Of a stretch of DNA of 53,144 nt, positions 41,444 to 48,989 are shown piece after piece; the stretch's first letter is position 1; every line of letters starts with the position of its first letter. The stretch is from Actinomadura roseirufa (GTDB lineage Bacteria; Actinomycetota; Actinomycetes; Streptosporangiales; Streptosporangiaceae): the NCBI RefSeq assembly GCF_900659635.1, contig NZ_CAACVB010000028.1:1-53144 (forward strand). The letters are read 5' to 3'. A program made the position numbers and the translations under genes. Under the pieces are notes generated by a model. It made no database searches, was not told where the DNA came from, and saw nothing but the letters and a program-made list of their open reading frames with translations.

Positions 41444-41622
41444 CCCATGGCGAGCGGATGGCGCGGCTGACCCAGGCGATCGACGACCTGGCGGCCGAGG
41501 GCCTGGCCGGCCTGCCTCCGGAGACCCTGGTGGAACGCGTCGCGGGCATCTGGTCGCTGGTGGAGCGCATCGACCCGGAGATCGCCCGCCGGCGCACCCG
41601 CTACACCACCCCCGAGAGCTGA
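41434..41622 (+). CDS. Small LexA-linked protein, similar to the N-terminus of DUF222 proteins
   Basis: A 62-residue protein: MCSTHGERMARLTQAIDDLAAEGLAGLPPETLVERVAGIWSLVERIDPEIARR. The helix pair resembles the N-terminal start of DUF222/13E12-type HNH proteins, which in many actinobacteria also begin inside a LexA box. Here no HNH nuclease domain follows and the stop is clean, so it is a short stand-alone version or a truncation. It should be leaderless and SOS-induced. The function is unknown. Confidence 0.65.
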   Translation: MCSTHGERMARLTQAIDDLAAEGLAGLPPETLVERVAGIWSLVERIDPEIARRRTRYTTPES

Positions 41623-41634
41623 CGGGAGGGCGCC

Positions 41635-42567
41635 TCAGCCGAAGTCGTCGATCAGCGGGAAGGACGGCAGGTCGTCGTCCTCGGGCTCCTGCCTGGGCTT
41701 CGGGCGCGGCTTGACCGGCTCGCCCTTGGACGCCCCGTCCAGCCGCTCGGCCACCGACCGGCGCAGCTCCGGCAGCCGCGCGTACAGGACGTCCCCCGGG
41801 CAGGCCGTGTTGTTGAAGTCGCGGTGCCCGGCGATCGCGTCGGCCGGGTCGAGGTCGTACTCGACGCAGAGCCACGCGCACACCTCGACCAGGGAGTCCC
41901 ACAGCGCGCCGGGAACCTCCCTGGTCATGTACGAACCCTCGTTCTCGATGCCGAGCGTGTGCTGGTTGTGCGACAGCACCTGCGCGCCCTTGACGAGACG
42001 GCCCGTCCGGATGGCCTTCAGCGACTGGTTGCGGCCCTCCATCACGACGCCGCCGCGGCTGATGGTCAACTGCTGGCCGGTGTCGTCCCAGCCCCGTCTG
42101 CCCATGTGGAAGTCCTGGATGAACCTCGACAGCGCGAAGGCGTGCTCAAGCGAGCGGTCGTCGGAGTTGGCCGTGTCCGTGTGGTGGACGATGATCCGGT
42201 CCGGCGGGCGTCTGAGGACGGTCGAGGGCCGTCTCGGCGGACGGGCGTTCCACTCGGCGCGCGTGTACACGCGCGGGCCGTCCGCGGTGACCAGGCTCAC
42301 CGGGTCGCCCGCCGCGTGCGCGTCGAGCTCACCGCCGCCGTGCTCACCGACGTTCACATCACCACCGTGCACACCACCGTGCACACCACCGTGCACACCA
42401 CCGCCGTGCACACCGCCGTGCACATCGGCCGCCATCGCCCGCGTGCCGCCGGGACCACCGATCGCCATCAGGCCCGCCCCGACCGCCCCGCCGATGACCG
42501 ACCGGCGCGTCAGCGGCACGCCGTCGCGTGCCCGGCCGGCCGCGCCGTCCTCCGAATCCGCGATCAA
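41635..42567 (-). CDS. Tat-exported peptidoglycan amidase (PGRP/amidase_2 type)
   Basis: About 310 residues. A twin-arginine signal (LTRRSVIGGAVGAGLMAIGG) is followed by a VHGG-repeat linker. The amidase/PGRP domain has YTRAEWNARPP, DRIIVHHTDTANSDDRSLEH, IQDFHMGRRGWDDTGQQLTIS, VLSHNQHTLGIENEG and AIAGHRDFNNTACPGDVLYARLPEL. The zinc ligands (HHT, the later histidine and CPG) are in place. It would cleave the N-acetylmuramoyl-L-alanine bond outside the membrane. The start is unsettled: GGGGGGAA precedes a TTG at 42567, and a GTG at 42603 adds 12 residues. Confidence 0.88.
   Translation of the reverse strand: MIADSEDGAAGRARDGVPLTRRSVIGGAVGAGLMAIGGPGGTRAMAADVHGGVHGGGVHGGVHGGVHGGDVNVGEHGGGELDAHAAGDPVSLVTADGPRVYTRAEWNARPPRRPSTVLRRPPDRIIVHHTDTANSDDRSLEHAFALSRFIQDFHMGRRGWDDTGQQLTISRGGVVMEGRNQSLKAIRTGRLVKGAQVLSHNQHTLGIENEGSYMTREVPGALWDSLVEVCAWLCVEYDLDPADAIAGHRDFNNTACPGDVLYARLPELRRSVAERLDGASKGEPVKPRPKPRQEPEDDDLPSFPLIDDFG
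42361..42423. repeat. Tandem 12-bp coding repeat (VHGG units)
   Basis: Five tandem units of ACCACCGTGCAC-type sequence, the fourth with a 3-bp insertion, encode VHGG repeats just after the Tat signal of the amidase. Such arrays change copy number by slippage, so linker length may vary between strains. Confidence 0.85.
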
Positions 42568-42655
42568 CAGCGTTCCCCCCTCGTCCCGCGATGATCTCAG
42601 CACGGAACGTAGCGGTCACTCCGCCGATCACCCAAGCCCAGGGCGGTTCAGGGAC

Positions 42656-42669
42656 GTTTCACATGAAAC
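42656..42669. promoter_or_regulatory. parS-like ParB binding site
   Basis: GTTTCACATGAAAC differs from the parS core GTTTCACGTGAAAC at one central base. It lies just past the rplI terminator hairpin. Actinobacterial parS sites cluster around the origin, which agrees with the origin-proximal synteny here. Whether ParB binds this variant is not known. Confidence 0.6.
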
Positions 42670-42672
42670 CCA

Positions 42673-42712
42673 AACGACCCTCGTGTACCGAACCCGGTAC
42701 ACGAGGGTCGTT
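42673..42712 (-). terminator. Strong hairpin terminator of the rpsF-rplI operon
   Basis: A perfect 18-bp stem with an AACC loop (arms 42673-42690 and 42695-42712) begins 13 bp after the rplI stop. On the minus strand a GTTTGGGTTTC stretch follows, giving an interrupted T-rich tail. Confidence 0.85.
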
Positions 42713-42724
42713 CGAGTGAACGCG

Positions 42725-43171
42725 TCAGGCCTCGACGACGTTGACGTCGATCGTGGCGTTGACGTCGCTGTGCAGGCGGACGCTGACCCGGTGGGTGCCG
42801 ACGGTCTTGATCGGGTTGCCGATCTCGATGCGGCGGCGGTCCAGGTCGGGACCGTCGGCGGCCTTGACCGCCTCGGCGATGTCGGCGGCGGTGACCGCGC
42901 CGAACAGGCGGCCGTTGCTGCCGGTGCGGGTGCGCAGCGTCACGCGCAGCGCCTGCAGCCGGCCGGCGACCTCCTTGGCGTGCTCGACGGTCGCGATCTC
43001 GCGAGCCGAACGCGCCTTCTTGATGGAGTCGATCTCCTTCTCGGCGCCCCGGGTCCACTTGATGGCGAACCCGCGGGGGACGAGGTAGTTGCGGCCGTAG
43101 CCGTCGCGGACCTCGATGATGTCACCGGGCTCGCCGAGGCCGGAGACCTGCTGGGTCAGGATGAGCTTCAT
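42725..43171 (-). CDS. rplI: 50S ribosomal protein L9
   Basis: A 148-residue ribosomal protein with the L9 N-domain MKLILTQQVSGLGEPGDIIEVRDGYGRNYLVPRGFAIKWT, a long central helix and the C-domain NGRLFGAVTAADIAEAVK. It is the last gene of the rpsF-ssb-rpsR-rplI operon, 16 bp after rpsR, and is followed by a strong terminator. Confidence 0.97.
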   Translation of the reverse strand: MKLILTQQVSGLGEPGDIIEVRDGYGRNYLVPRGFAIKWTRGAEKEIDSIKKARSAREIATVEHAKEVAGRLQALRVTLRTRTGSNGRLFGAVTAADIAEAVKAADGPDLDRRRIEIGNPIKTVGTHRVSVRLHSDVNATIDVNVVEA

Positions 43172-43187
43172 GATCTGTCCTCCCGCC

Positions 43188-43424
43188 TCAGCGCGCGGTG
43201 CTGGTGTACGGCAGCAGCGCCATCTCGCGGGCGTTCTTGATCGCCGTCGCGACGTCCCGCTGGTGCTGGGTGCAGTTGCCGGTCACCCGCCGGGCCCGGA
43301 TCTTGCCGCGGTCGGAGATGAACTTCCGCAGCAGGCCGGTGTCCTTGTAGTCGACGTAGGAGATCTTCTCCTGGCAGAAAACGCAAACCTTCTTCTTGGG
43401 CTTGCGGGGAGGTGGCTTCGCCAT
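43188..43424 (-). CDS. rpsR: 30S ribosomal protein S18 (zinc-type)
   Basis: A 78-residue S18: [65 protein letters not shown]. The CVFC pair and the later cysteine and histidine in NCTQH indicate the zinc-binding form. Actinobacteria often keep a second, cysteine-free S18 elsewhere for zinc starvation; none is seen here. Confidence 0.97.
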   Translation of the reverse strand: MAKPPPRKPKKKVCVFCQEKISYVDYKDTGLLRKFISDRGKIRARRVTGNCTQHQRDVATAIKNAREMALLPYTSTAR

Positions 43425-43499
43425 CGTGGTGCTCCTTAACGAGAGCCCCGCTCACGCGGGAATGGACGTGTGGATATGTGGATCGTGCAGTGCGGTCGG

Positions 43500-44090
43500 C
43501 TAGAACGGCGGGTCGTCGGAGAACCCGCCCCCGCCGCCACCGCCGCCGCCGCCGGTGGCCCAGGGGTCGTCGGCGGGAGCGCCGCCGCCCTGCTGGCCAC
43601 CGCCGAAGCCGCCGCCGCCCTGCTGCTGGCCGCCGCCGAAACCGCCGCCCTGCTGGCCGCCGCCACCGCCGAAACCGCCGCCGCCCTGGCCGCCGCCGAA
43701 GCCGCCGCCACCGCCGCCGCCCTGCCGCTGGGTCTTGTTGACCTTCGCGGTGGCGCTCTTCAGCGAGGGGCCGACCTCGTCGACCTCGACCTCGAAGACG
43801 GTGCGCTTCTCACCCTCGCGGGTCTCGTACGAGCGCTGCTTGAGCCTGCCCTGCACGATGACCCGCATGCCGCGCTGCAGGCTCTCGGCCACGTTCTCGG
43901 CGGCCTGCCGCCAGACGTTGCAGGTCAGGAACAGCGACTCGCCGTCCTTCCACTCGCCCGACTGGCGGTCGAAGGACCGCGGGGTCGAGGCGATGCGGAA
44001 CGAGGCGACCGCCTGGCCGCTCGGGGTGAAACGCAGATTCGGGTCCTCGACGAGGTTCCCGACGATCGTGATTACGGTGTCGCCTGCCAT
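43500..44090 (-). CDS. ssb: Single-stranded DNA-binding protein
   Basis: A 196-residue SSB. The OB fold covers residues 1-115 ([38 protein letters not shown] ... [48 protein letters not shown]). A long Gly/Gln-rich linker and the partner-binding tip SDDPPF follow. It coats single-stranded DNA at the fork. It is encoded 37 bp after rpsF in the conserved ribosomal/replication operon. Confidence 0.97.
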   Translation of the reverse strand: MAGDTVITIVGNLVEDPNLRFTPSGQAVASFRIASTPRSFDRQSGEWKDGESLFLTCNVWRQAAENVAESLQRGMRVIVQGRLKQRSYETREGEKRTVFEVEVDEVGPSLKSATAKVNKTQRQGGGGGGGFGGGQGGGGFGGGGGQQGGGFGGGQQQGGGGFGGGQQGGGAPADDPWATGGGGGGGGGGFSDDPPF

Positions 44091-44127
44091 GGGGCTCGCT
44101 CCGGCTGGTGTGAGGACTGAGCCCGGC

Positions 44128-44418
44128 TCAGTGGACCTCGGGGCGGATGACCTTGGTGCGGAGGATCGACTCGCTCAGGTTGAGCTGACGGTCGAGCTCC
44201 TTGACCGTGGCAGGCTCAGCCGACAGGTCGACCACCGCGTAGATGCCTTCGGACTTCTTCTGGATGTCGTACGCCAGGCGCCTGCGGCCCCAGACGTCGA
44301 CCTTCTCCACGCTGCCGCCGCCGTCCTTGACGACCTTCAGGAACGGGTCGAGCGCGGTACCGGCGGTGCGCTCGTCGATGGCGGGGTCGAGGATCGCCAT
44401 GAGTTCGTAACGACGCAT
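44128..44418 (-). CDS. rpsF: 30S ribosomal protein S6
   Basis: A 96-residue S6: [94 protein letters not shown]. It is the first gene of the operon; S6 pairs with S18 on the ribosome platform. About 225 bp of leader DNA lie upstream. Confidence 0.97.
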   Translation of the reverse strand: MRRYELMAILDPAIDERTAGTALDPFLKVVKDGGGSVEKVDVWGRRRLAYDIQKKSEGIYAVVDLSAEPATVKELDRQLNLSESILRTKVIRPEVH

Positions 44419-44643
44419 GCTGTGTCCCTACCTCCTCTGGACTGATGCGGTCACGGTCTCTCCGTGACAGGAGGGTTGTCGCGTCCCCCGCGGCGGCGCC
44501 GGCCCGGATCGCCGGGCGGACCTGCCGCGAGACCGATACAGGCTACCAACTACCGGCAGCGCACGAGCCGGTTCCGCCCGCCGTCGCCGCGCGACCGCCC
44601 GGCGATCACGCCGCGGCCGTCCCGCGACCGCCCGCCGGACGCC

Positions 44644-44808
44644 CTAGCGGCGGGCGCCGGTATGGACGGTCTTGGCGCATCGCCGCCGCTCCAGTTCCGC
44701 CATGATGTCGGCCATGCGGGCGCGCATCCTCGCGGTCTGGGTCGTCAGCATGGATAGTTCCTCGACGAGCTCCACGTCGCCGATGACCGCCAGTTCGCTC
44801 TGCCTCAT
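44644..44808 (-). CDS. Small coiled-coil hypothetical protein
   Basis: A 54-residue protein: MRQSELAVIGDVELVEELSMLTTQTARMRARMADIMAELERRRCAKTVHTGARR. It is mostly one amphipathic helix. GGAGG precedes the ATG at 44808 with suitable spacing, which is the main reason to accept it. It lies upstream of rpsF on the same strand, about 225 bp away. The function is unknown. Confidence 0.5.
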   Translation of the reverse strand: MRQSELAVIGDVELVEELSMLTTQTARMRARMADIMAELERRRCAKTVHTGARR

Positions 44809-45060
44809 CGCCCCGCCTCCGCTCGCCCTTCCCGCGCCGCCGCACTCACCGTGGTGCACCTCCCGCTCTCCCCGCTTCCCCACGGGGACGGCCCCGAGAC
44901 CCGGCGTCCTCGAAACCATGTTCGACGGTACCGGGTGCGGCCGACATTTTCCGCGTCCCCGCACCGGTTGATCAATGCTCGGGCAGGGAATCTCTTTACG
45001 CGCAGGATTCATCCCCGTTCCGCGGCCGGGGCGCGGGCGGGCCGACCGAGGAGGTCTGCC

Positions 45061-45366
45061 ATGCCGGAGGAGGTGGCCGGGGGCGGACGCGCCGCCGTCG
45101 GCGTCGACGCCCAGGCCGAACGCCATCCGCTGGAGAACGCGCTCGCGGTGGCCGCCATCACGATAGGGGTCGGGGCCCTGATCCTCGGCTCCGTCCCGGC
45201 GACCCACTTCTTCGGCGCCCTCGCCGCCGTCATCGGGCTGCCGCTGGCGCTGTACTCCCAGCTGATCTCCGCGACGACCAACGAGCGCTGGCTCAACGTC
45301 ATCGGGATGGTCACCGCCTTCATCGGCGGCGCCTTCGCGCTCCGGCACGGCGGCTTCGGGCTCTGA
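45061..45366 (+). CDS. Small membrane protein, conserved hypothetical
   Basis: A 101-residue protein with three predicted transmembrane helices (ALAVAAITIGVGALILGSV, FFGALAAVIGLPLALYSQLI, VIGMVTAFIGGAFAL) after a 24-residue polar N-terminus. GAGGAGGT before the ATG at 45061 is a strong ribosome binding site. The function is unknown. Confidence 0.75.
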   Translation: MPEEVAGGGRAAVGVDAQAERHPLENALAVAAITIGVGALILGSVPATHFFGALAAVIGLPLALYSQLISATTNERWLNVIGMVTAFIGGAFALRHGGFGL

Positions 45367-45514
45367 CCGGCCCGCCGGGTCTCCGGGCCGGTCGCGGCAT
45401 CGGCCCCGGCCGCATGTCGATTCTCTGCCCGTTCCAGGGACGATGACGACGGGCACGGCCTGATTCGGCGATCCGCGGGACGTGGTGTCGGACGCCGCGG
45501 CTACCCTCGTTGGC

Positions 45515-46285
45515 ATGCGCATCGGAGCCCACGTCGACCAGGCCGACCCGCTCGGCAACGCGCGCGCCGTGGGCGCCGACGTCGTCCAGTTCTTCCTGGG
45601 CGACCCGCAGGGCTGGAAGAAGCCCGTCCTGCCCGAGGGCGTCGAGGCGCTCGACGGCTCCGGCGTGGACGTCTATGTGCACGCGCCGTACACGATCAAC
45701 GTGGCGACGTCCAATAACCGGATCCGCATCCCGAGCCGCAAGAACCTGACCCAGCAGCTCGAGGCGGCGGCGTCGATCGGCGCCAAGGCGCTCATCGTGC
45801 ACGGCGGGCACGTACTGAAGGACGACGACCCCGAGACGGGCTTCGAGAACTGGCGCAAGGTGTTCGAGCGCATCGAGTGCCCGATCCCGGTGTACATCGA
45901 GAACACCGCGGGCGGCGGGAACGCGATGGCGCGGAAGTTCGACCGGATCGCACGGCTGTGGGAGGTGCTGTCCGGCGTGCCGGGCCTGGAGTCGAAGCTG
46001 GGCTTCTGCCTCGACACCTGCCACGCGCACGCGGCGGGCGAGGAGCTCATCGACGCCGTCGACCGCGTCAAGGCCATCACCGGCCGCATCGACCTCGTCC
46101 ACTGCAACGACAGCAGGGACGCGTTCGGGTCGGGCGCCGACCGGCACGCCAATCTCGGCTCCGGCAGCATCGACACCGACCTGATCCTGACCGTGGTCCG
46201 GGCCGCGGGGGCGCCCGTCGTGGTGGAGACGCCCGCCGCCGGGCAGGCCGACGACATCACCTGGCTCCGCGCGAACCTGGACTGA
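45515..46285 (+). CDS. nfo: Deoxyribonuclease IV (AP endonuclease family 2)
   Basis: A 256-residue TIM barrel: [143 protein letters not shown] and VVETPAAG. The metal-binding His, Glu and Asp residues of endonuclease IV are present. It cuts at abasic sites in base-excision repair. TACCCT at 45502-45507 lies 7 bp before the ATG, suggesting a leaderless transcript. Confidence 0.9.
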   Translation: MRIGAHVDQADPLGNARAVGADVVQFFLGDPQGWKKPVLPEGVEALDGSGVDVYVHAPYTINVATSNNRIRIPSRKNLTQQLEAAASIGAKALIVHGGHVLKDDDPETGFENWRKVFERIECPIPVYIENTAGGGNAMARKFDRIARLWEVLSGVPGLESKLGFCLDTCHAHAAGEELIDAVDRVKAITGRIDLVHCNDSRDAFGSGADRHANLGSGSIDTDLILTVVRAAGAPVVVETPAAGQADDITWLRANLD

Positions 46286-46473
46286 TCCAAACGGGCCCGG
46301 ACGGTTCCGCGCGATCGGGGAACCGGGGGACGGAACCGCGCATCTAACAGCGCGGAGAACCGGCATGGCGAGCCGGCCTCCAGGTCACCTCACACTGGCA
46401 TAATCCGGAATCCAGCCCCTCAGCGCACGCGCGATGTCTCCGGCGGCGGGCGCGCGAACCGATCGGGAAGCCC

Positions 46474-46857
46474 ATGGCACAGCCCCCCTACGACCCCTAC
46501 GGTTACGGATCGCAGGACCCGTACGCCGGCCAGCCCTACGCGCAGCAGCCTCCGGTCCAGCACCACTACTACGGCCCCCCGGCCCCGGTCGTCCGCCCGA
46601 ACAACGGCATGGCGACCGCGTCGATGGTGCTCGGCATCCTCGGTCTGTTCGCCTGCGGGTTCACCTCGGTGCTGGCGATCATCTTCGGTCACATCGCGCA
46701 GTCCCAGATCAGGCGGACGGGCGAGGGCGGCTCGGGCATGGCCGCCGCCGGCCTCATCCTCGGCTACATCATGACCGTGATCTGGGTGCTCATCTGGATC
46801 TTCTACATCGGGCTGTGGGCCGCGCTCGTCGGCGGCAGCGGCGGCAGCACGTACTGA
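46474..46857 (+). CDS. DUF4190 domain membrane protein
   Basis: A 127-residue protein with a disordered P/Y/Q-rich cytoplasmic head (PYDPYGYGSQDPYAGQPYAQQ). A DUF4190 unit follows with two hydrophobic helices (ATASMVLGILGLFACGFTSVLAIIFGHIAQSQIRRTGEGGSGMAAAGLILGYIMTVIWVLIWIFY). These proteins are abundant in actinomycetes and of unknown function. Confidence 0.85.
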   Translation: MAQPPYDPYGYGSQDPYAGQPYAQQPPVQHHYYGPPAPVVRPNNGMATASMVLGILGLFACGFTSVLAIIFGHIAQSQIRRTGEGGSGMAAAGLILGYIMTVIWVLIWIFYIGLWAALVGGSGGSTY

Positions 46858-47293
46858 CCCTCCACCCCTCTGGCGGACCGGGGAGATACCCGCCACCTCC
46901 ACTCCCGACGCTGAGACCGTCCCGGGTGGAGGTGCTCCGACCGCCCGACATCGCCCTCCGGAACAGGCCGCCCCGCCGCCGCGCCGCCCGGCCTCCTGAA
47001 GCCGGGCTCGGCCCCGCGCCACAGGTGCGCCCTCCATTTCCGCGCGCCCGTGTCTTCTCCACTCTGGTGCGTTGCTCCCCGCCTCACGTCGCGCCCGCAG
47101 GCGACGCGCAGTCTCGCTTGCGCCCATCGCGGCTCCGCCACGCGGGATGACCCGGCTCTGATCACGCCGCTCTCACCTCTGCGCCCGCGCCCCTGACGCG
47201 TCCTGCCGCACCCCCGCACGCGCGTCCTCGACCGCCGCCGCGCCTCGATCGGCACTCCCTCCAGCGAAGTGACCCGGCTCGTACCACGTCGCC
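46858..47293. other. Non-coding stretch
   Basis: About 430 bp between the DUF4190 gene and the promoter at 47294. Frames on both strands are arginine/proline-rich and unconvincing. I see no tRNA, terminator or repeat here. Confidence 0.45.
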
Positions 47294-47336
47294 TTGACAC
47301 TGTCTGCCCCCTGACTTAATCTCTCTTGTAGAGAGA
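47294..47336 (+). promoter_or_regulatory. Consensus promoter with overlapping inverted repeat
   Basis: TTGACA (47294-47299) and TTAATC (47317-47322) are 17 bp apart, the best vegetative-type promoter in the window. TCTCTCTTGTAGAGAGA (47320-47336) has perfect 6-bp arms and overlaps the -10 and start point, so it is probably an operator. The leader to the ATG at 47399 is about 70 nt. Confidence 0.75.
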
Positions 47337-47398
47337 GGCTCTGGAAATGAGCAACTCTCCGAGCGAGGTAGTTGCCCGATTCCGAAAGGAAGACTGAG

Positions 47399-47911
47399 AT
47401 GAACTCCACGCCCGGCACCGCGTCCGCCTCCGTGTCCACCACCGAGACGAACGACCTGCCCACCGCGTCCCCCGCCCGCGTCCACGCCCACTACAGCACC
47501 GTCAAGAAGCTCGGCAACTGGACGGAGTCCCGCGCCGTCAAGGTGCGCGCCCGGCGCGGCATGGTCGTCATCGACCTGCGCTCGCCACGGATCCCCGAGG
47601 GCGAGATCGTCGTCGACGTCGACATCGACCACTCGATGGTCAAGCTGCTGGTGGACCAGGACGCCCGGATCGACCACTTCGACATCCGTTACACCGGCCG
47701 CGGCCGCGTGAAGGACTGGACCGGCCAGAACGGCGACGGCCGCACGATCCGCATCACCGGCGAGATCCGGCGCGGTGAGATCCGCGTCCACCGCGGCGGC
47801 GTCGCGACCCTGTCGGCGATGTTCTCCCGCGAGTTCGTCGAGGACGTCCGGCGCGCCCGCCGCGAGGGCACCACGCCCACCGTGGCCGACCCGGCCGCCA
47901 GCACCGACTGA
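47399..47911 (+). CDS. Conserved actinobacterial protein, beta-rich, unknown function
   Basis: A 170-residue soluble protein. The first 30 residues are Ser/Thr-rich and disordered. A repetitive beta-strand region follows (ESRAVKVRARRGMVVIDLRSPRIPEGEIVVDVDIDHSMVKLLVDQDARIDHFDIRYTGRGRVKDWTG ... RTIRITGEIRRGEIRVHRGGVATLSAMF). The stacked strands recall the C-terminal region of DUF1707/LiaF-like proteins, without a membrane segment. AAAGGAAG lies 8 bp before the ATG. A strong promoter with an operator drives it and a hairpin terminator follows. Confidence 0.75.
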   Translation: MNSTPGTASASVSTTETNDLPTASPARVHAHYSTVKKLGNWTESRAVKVRARRGMVVIDLRSPRIPEGEIVVDVDIDHSMVKLLVDQDARIDHFDIRYTGRGRVKDWTGQNGDGRTIRITGEIRRGEIRVHRGGVATLSAMFSREFVEDVRRARREGTTPTVADPAASTD

Positions 47912-47951
47912 CTGGCGTCAGGCCCGCGGGCCTGATCCGTCCCTGAAAGAG

Positions 47952-47985
47952 AGAGCGCGTACGGTCCTTCCGTACGCGCTCTTTT
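47952..47985 (+). terminator. Intrinsic terminator
   Basis: AGAGCGCGTACGG pairs perfectly over 13 bp with CCGTACGCGCTCT around TCCTT, followed by TTT. It ends the transcript of the gene at 47399-47911. Confidence 0.9.
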
Positions 47986-47990
47986 CGGGC

Positions 47991-48022
47991 TTGAGCCTCC
48001 ACCCACTGGAGGCCCCAAGGTT
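47991..48022 (+). promoter_or_regulatory. MerR-type promoter with long spacer
   Basis: TTGAGC (47991-47996) and AAGGTT (48017-48022) are separated by 20 bp, longer than normal. Between them lies the inverted repeat GCCTCCA-CCCAC-TGGAGGC (47995-48013). A stretched spacer with a dyad inside is the hallmark of MerR-controlled promoters. It drives the MerR gene itself at 48029, probably leaderless. Confidence 0.65.
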
Positions 48023-48028
48023 GGGGAC

Positions 48029-48958
48029 ATGAACGGCGACCCCCTGTACACGATCGGGGAACTGGCGAAGCTGACCGGGCTGCCGGTCCGCACGATCCGG
48101 TTCTACTCCGACGCCGGGGTGGTGCCGCCCGCGAGCCGGACCCCGGCGGGATACCGGCTGTACGACCCGGACGCGGCCGCGCGCCTCGTCCTGGTCCGTA
48201 CTCTGCGCGACCTCGGCGTCGACCTCGCGACCGTCCAGCGCGTGCTGGCCAGCGAGATCACCGTCGGCGAGGTCGCGCGAGCGCACGCCGCGGCGCTGGA
48301 CGCGCGGATCCGCACGCTCCGGCTGCACCGGGCCGTGCTGCGGGCGATCGCCGAACGTGGATCGGACCCGAAGGAGATGGAGATCGTGCACAAGCTCGCC
48401 ACGCTGTCGGCCGCGGAGCGCCGGCGGATCATCACCGACTTCATCGACGCCTCGTTCGCCGGGTTGGAGACCGACCCCGCCTTCGAGGCGAAGATGCGCT
48501 CCACGCTGCCGGACCTGCCCGACGACCCCGAGCCGGAGCAGGTCGACGCCTGGGTGGAGCTCGCCGAGCTGGTCGGCGACCCCGGCTTCCGGGCCGCGGT
48601 GCGGCGGATGGCGGAGTTCCAGGCGCGAGAGGCGGCGAAGGGCGCCGTCCCGAGCGGATCGATGGACCTCGTCACCCTCACCCGGGAGAAGGTGGAGGCC
48701 GCGATAGCGGCGGGCGTCGCGCCCGGATCCGCGGCGGCACGACCCGTCGTGGACGAGCTGGCCGGCGCGTACGCGGCCGACCTCGGCGCGCAGGACGGCC
48801 CGGACTTCCGCCGCGACCTGCTGGTCCGGCTGGAGATCGGCGGCGACCCGCGCGCCGAGCGCTACTGGCGGCTGCTGGCGGTCATCAACGGGTGGACTCC
48901 CTGGCCGCCGATGGCACCGGTCTTCGAGTGGCTCATCGAGTCGCTGCGGCGCGCCTGA
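48029..48958 (+). CDS. MerR family transcriptional regulator
   Basis: A 309-residue protein. The N-terminal MerR winged helix reads LYTIGELAKLTGLPVRTIRFYSDAGVVPPASRTPAGYRLYDPDAAARLVLVRTLRDLGVDLATVQRVL. A dimerisation helix and a 190-residue effector domain follow, rich in helices and without a cysteine metal loop, so an organic inducer is more likely than a metal. Its own promoter carries a MerR-type dyad, so autoregulation is expected. Confidence 0.92.
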   Translation: MNGDPLYTIGELAKLTGLPVRTIRFYSDAGVVPPASRTPAGYRLYDPDAAARLVLVRTLRDLGVDLATVQRVLASEITVGEVARAHAAALDARIRTLRLHRAVLRAIAERGSDPKEMEIVHKLATLSAAERRRIITDFIDASFAGLETDPAFEAKMRSTLPDLPDDPEPEQVDAWVELAELVGDPGFRAAVRRMAEFQAREAAKGAVPSGSMDLVTLTREKVEAAIAAGVAPGSAAARPVVDELAGAYAADLGAQDGPDFRRDLLVRLEIGGDPRAERYWRLLAVINGWTPWPPMAPVFEWLIESLRRA

Positions 48959-48989
48959 CCGGAGCGCGAGGAACGCCGCCGTCCCCCGG

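Noticed and set aside
42361..42423. CRISPR array
   Set aside because: The 12-bp units are contiguous without spacers, lie in frame in the amidase gene and encode VHGG; no cas genes are present.
44419..44643. An S6:S18-binding leader RNA upstream of rpsF
   Set aside because: Such autoregulatory leaders are known in other bacteria, but I could not identify the required bulged CCG stem with confidence here.
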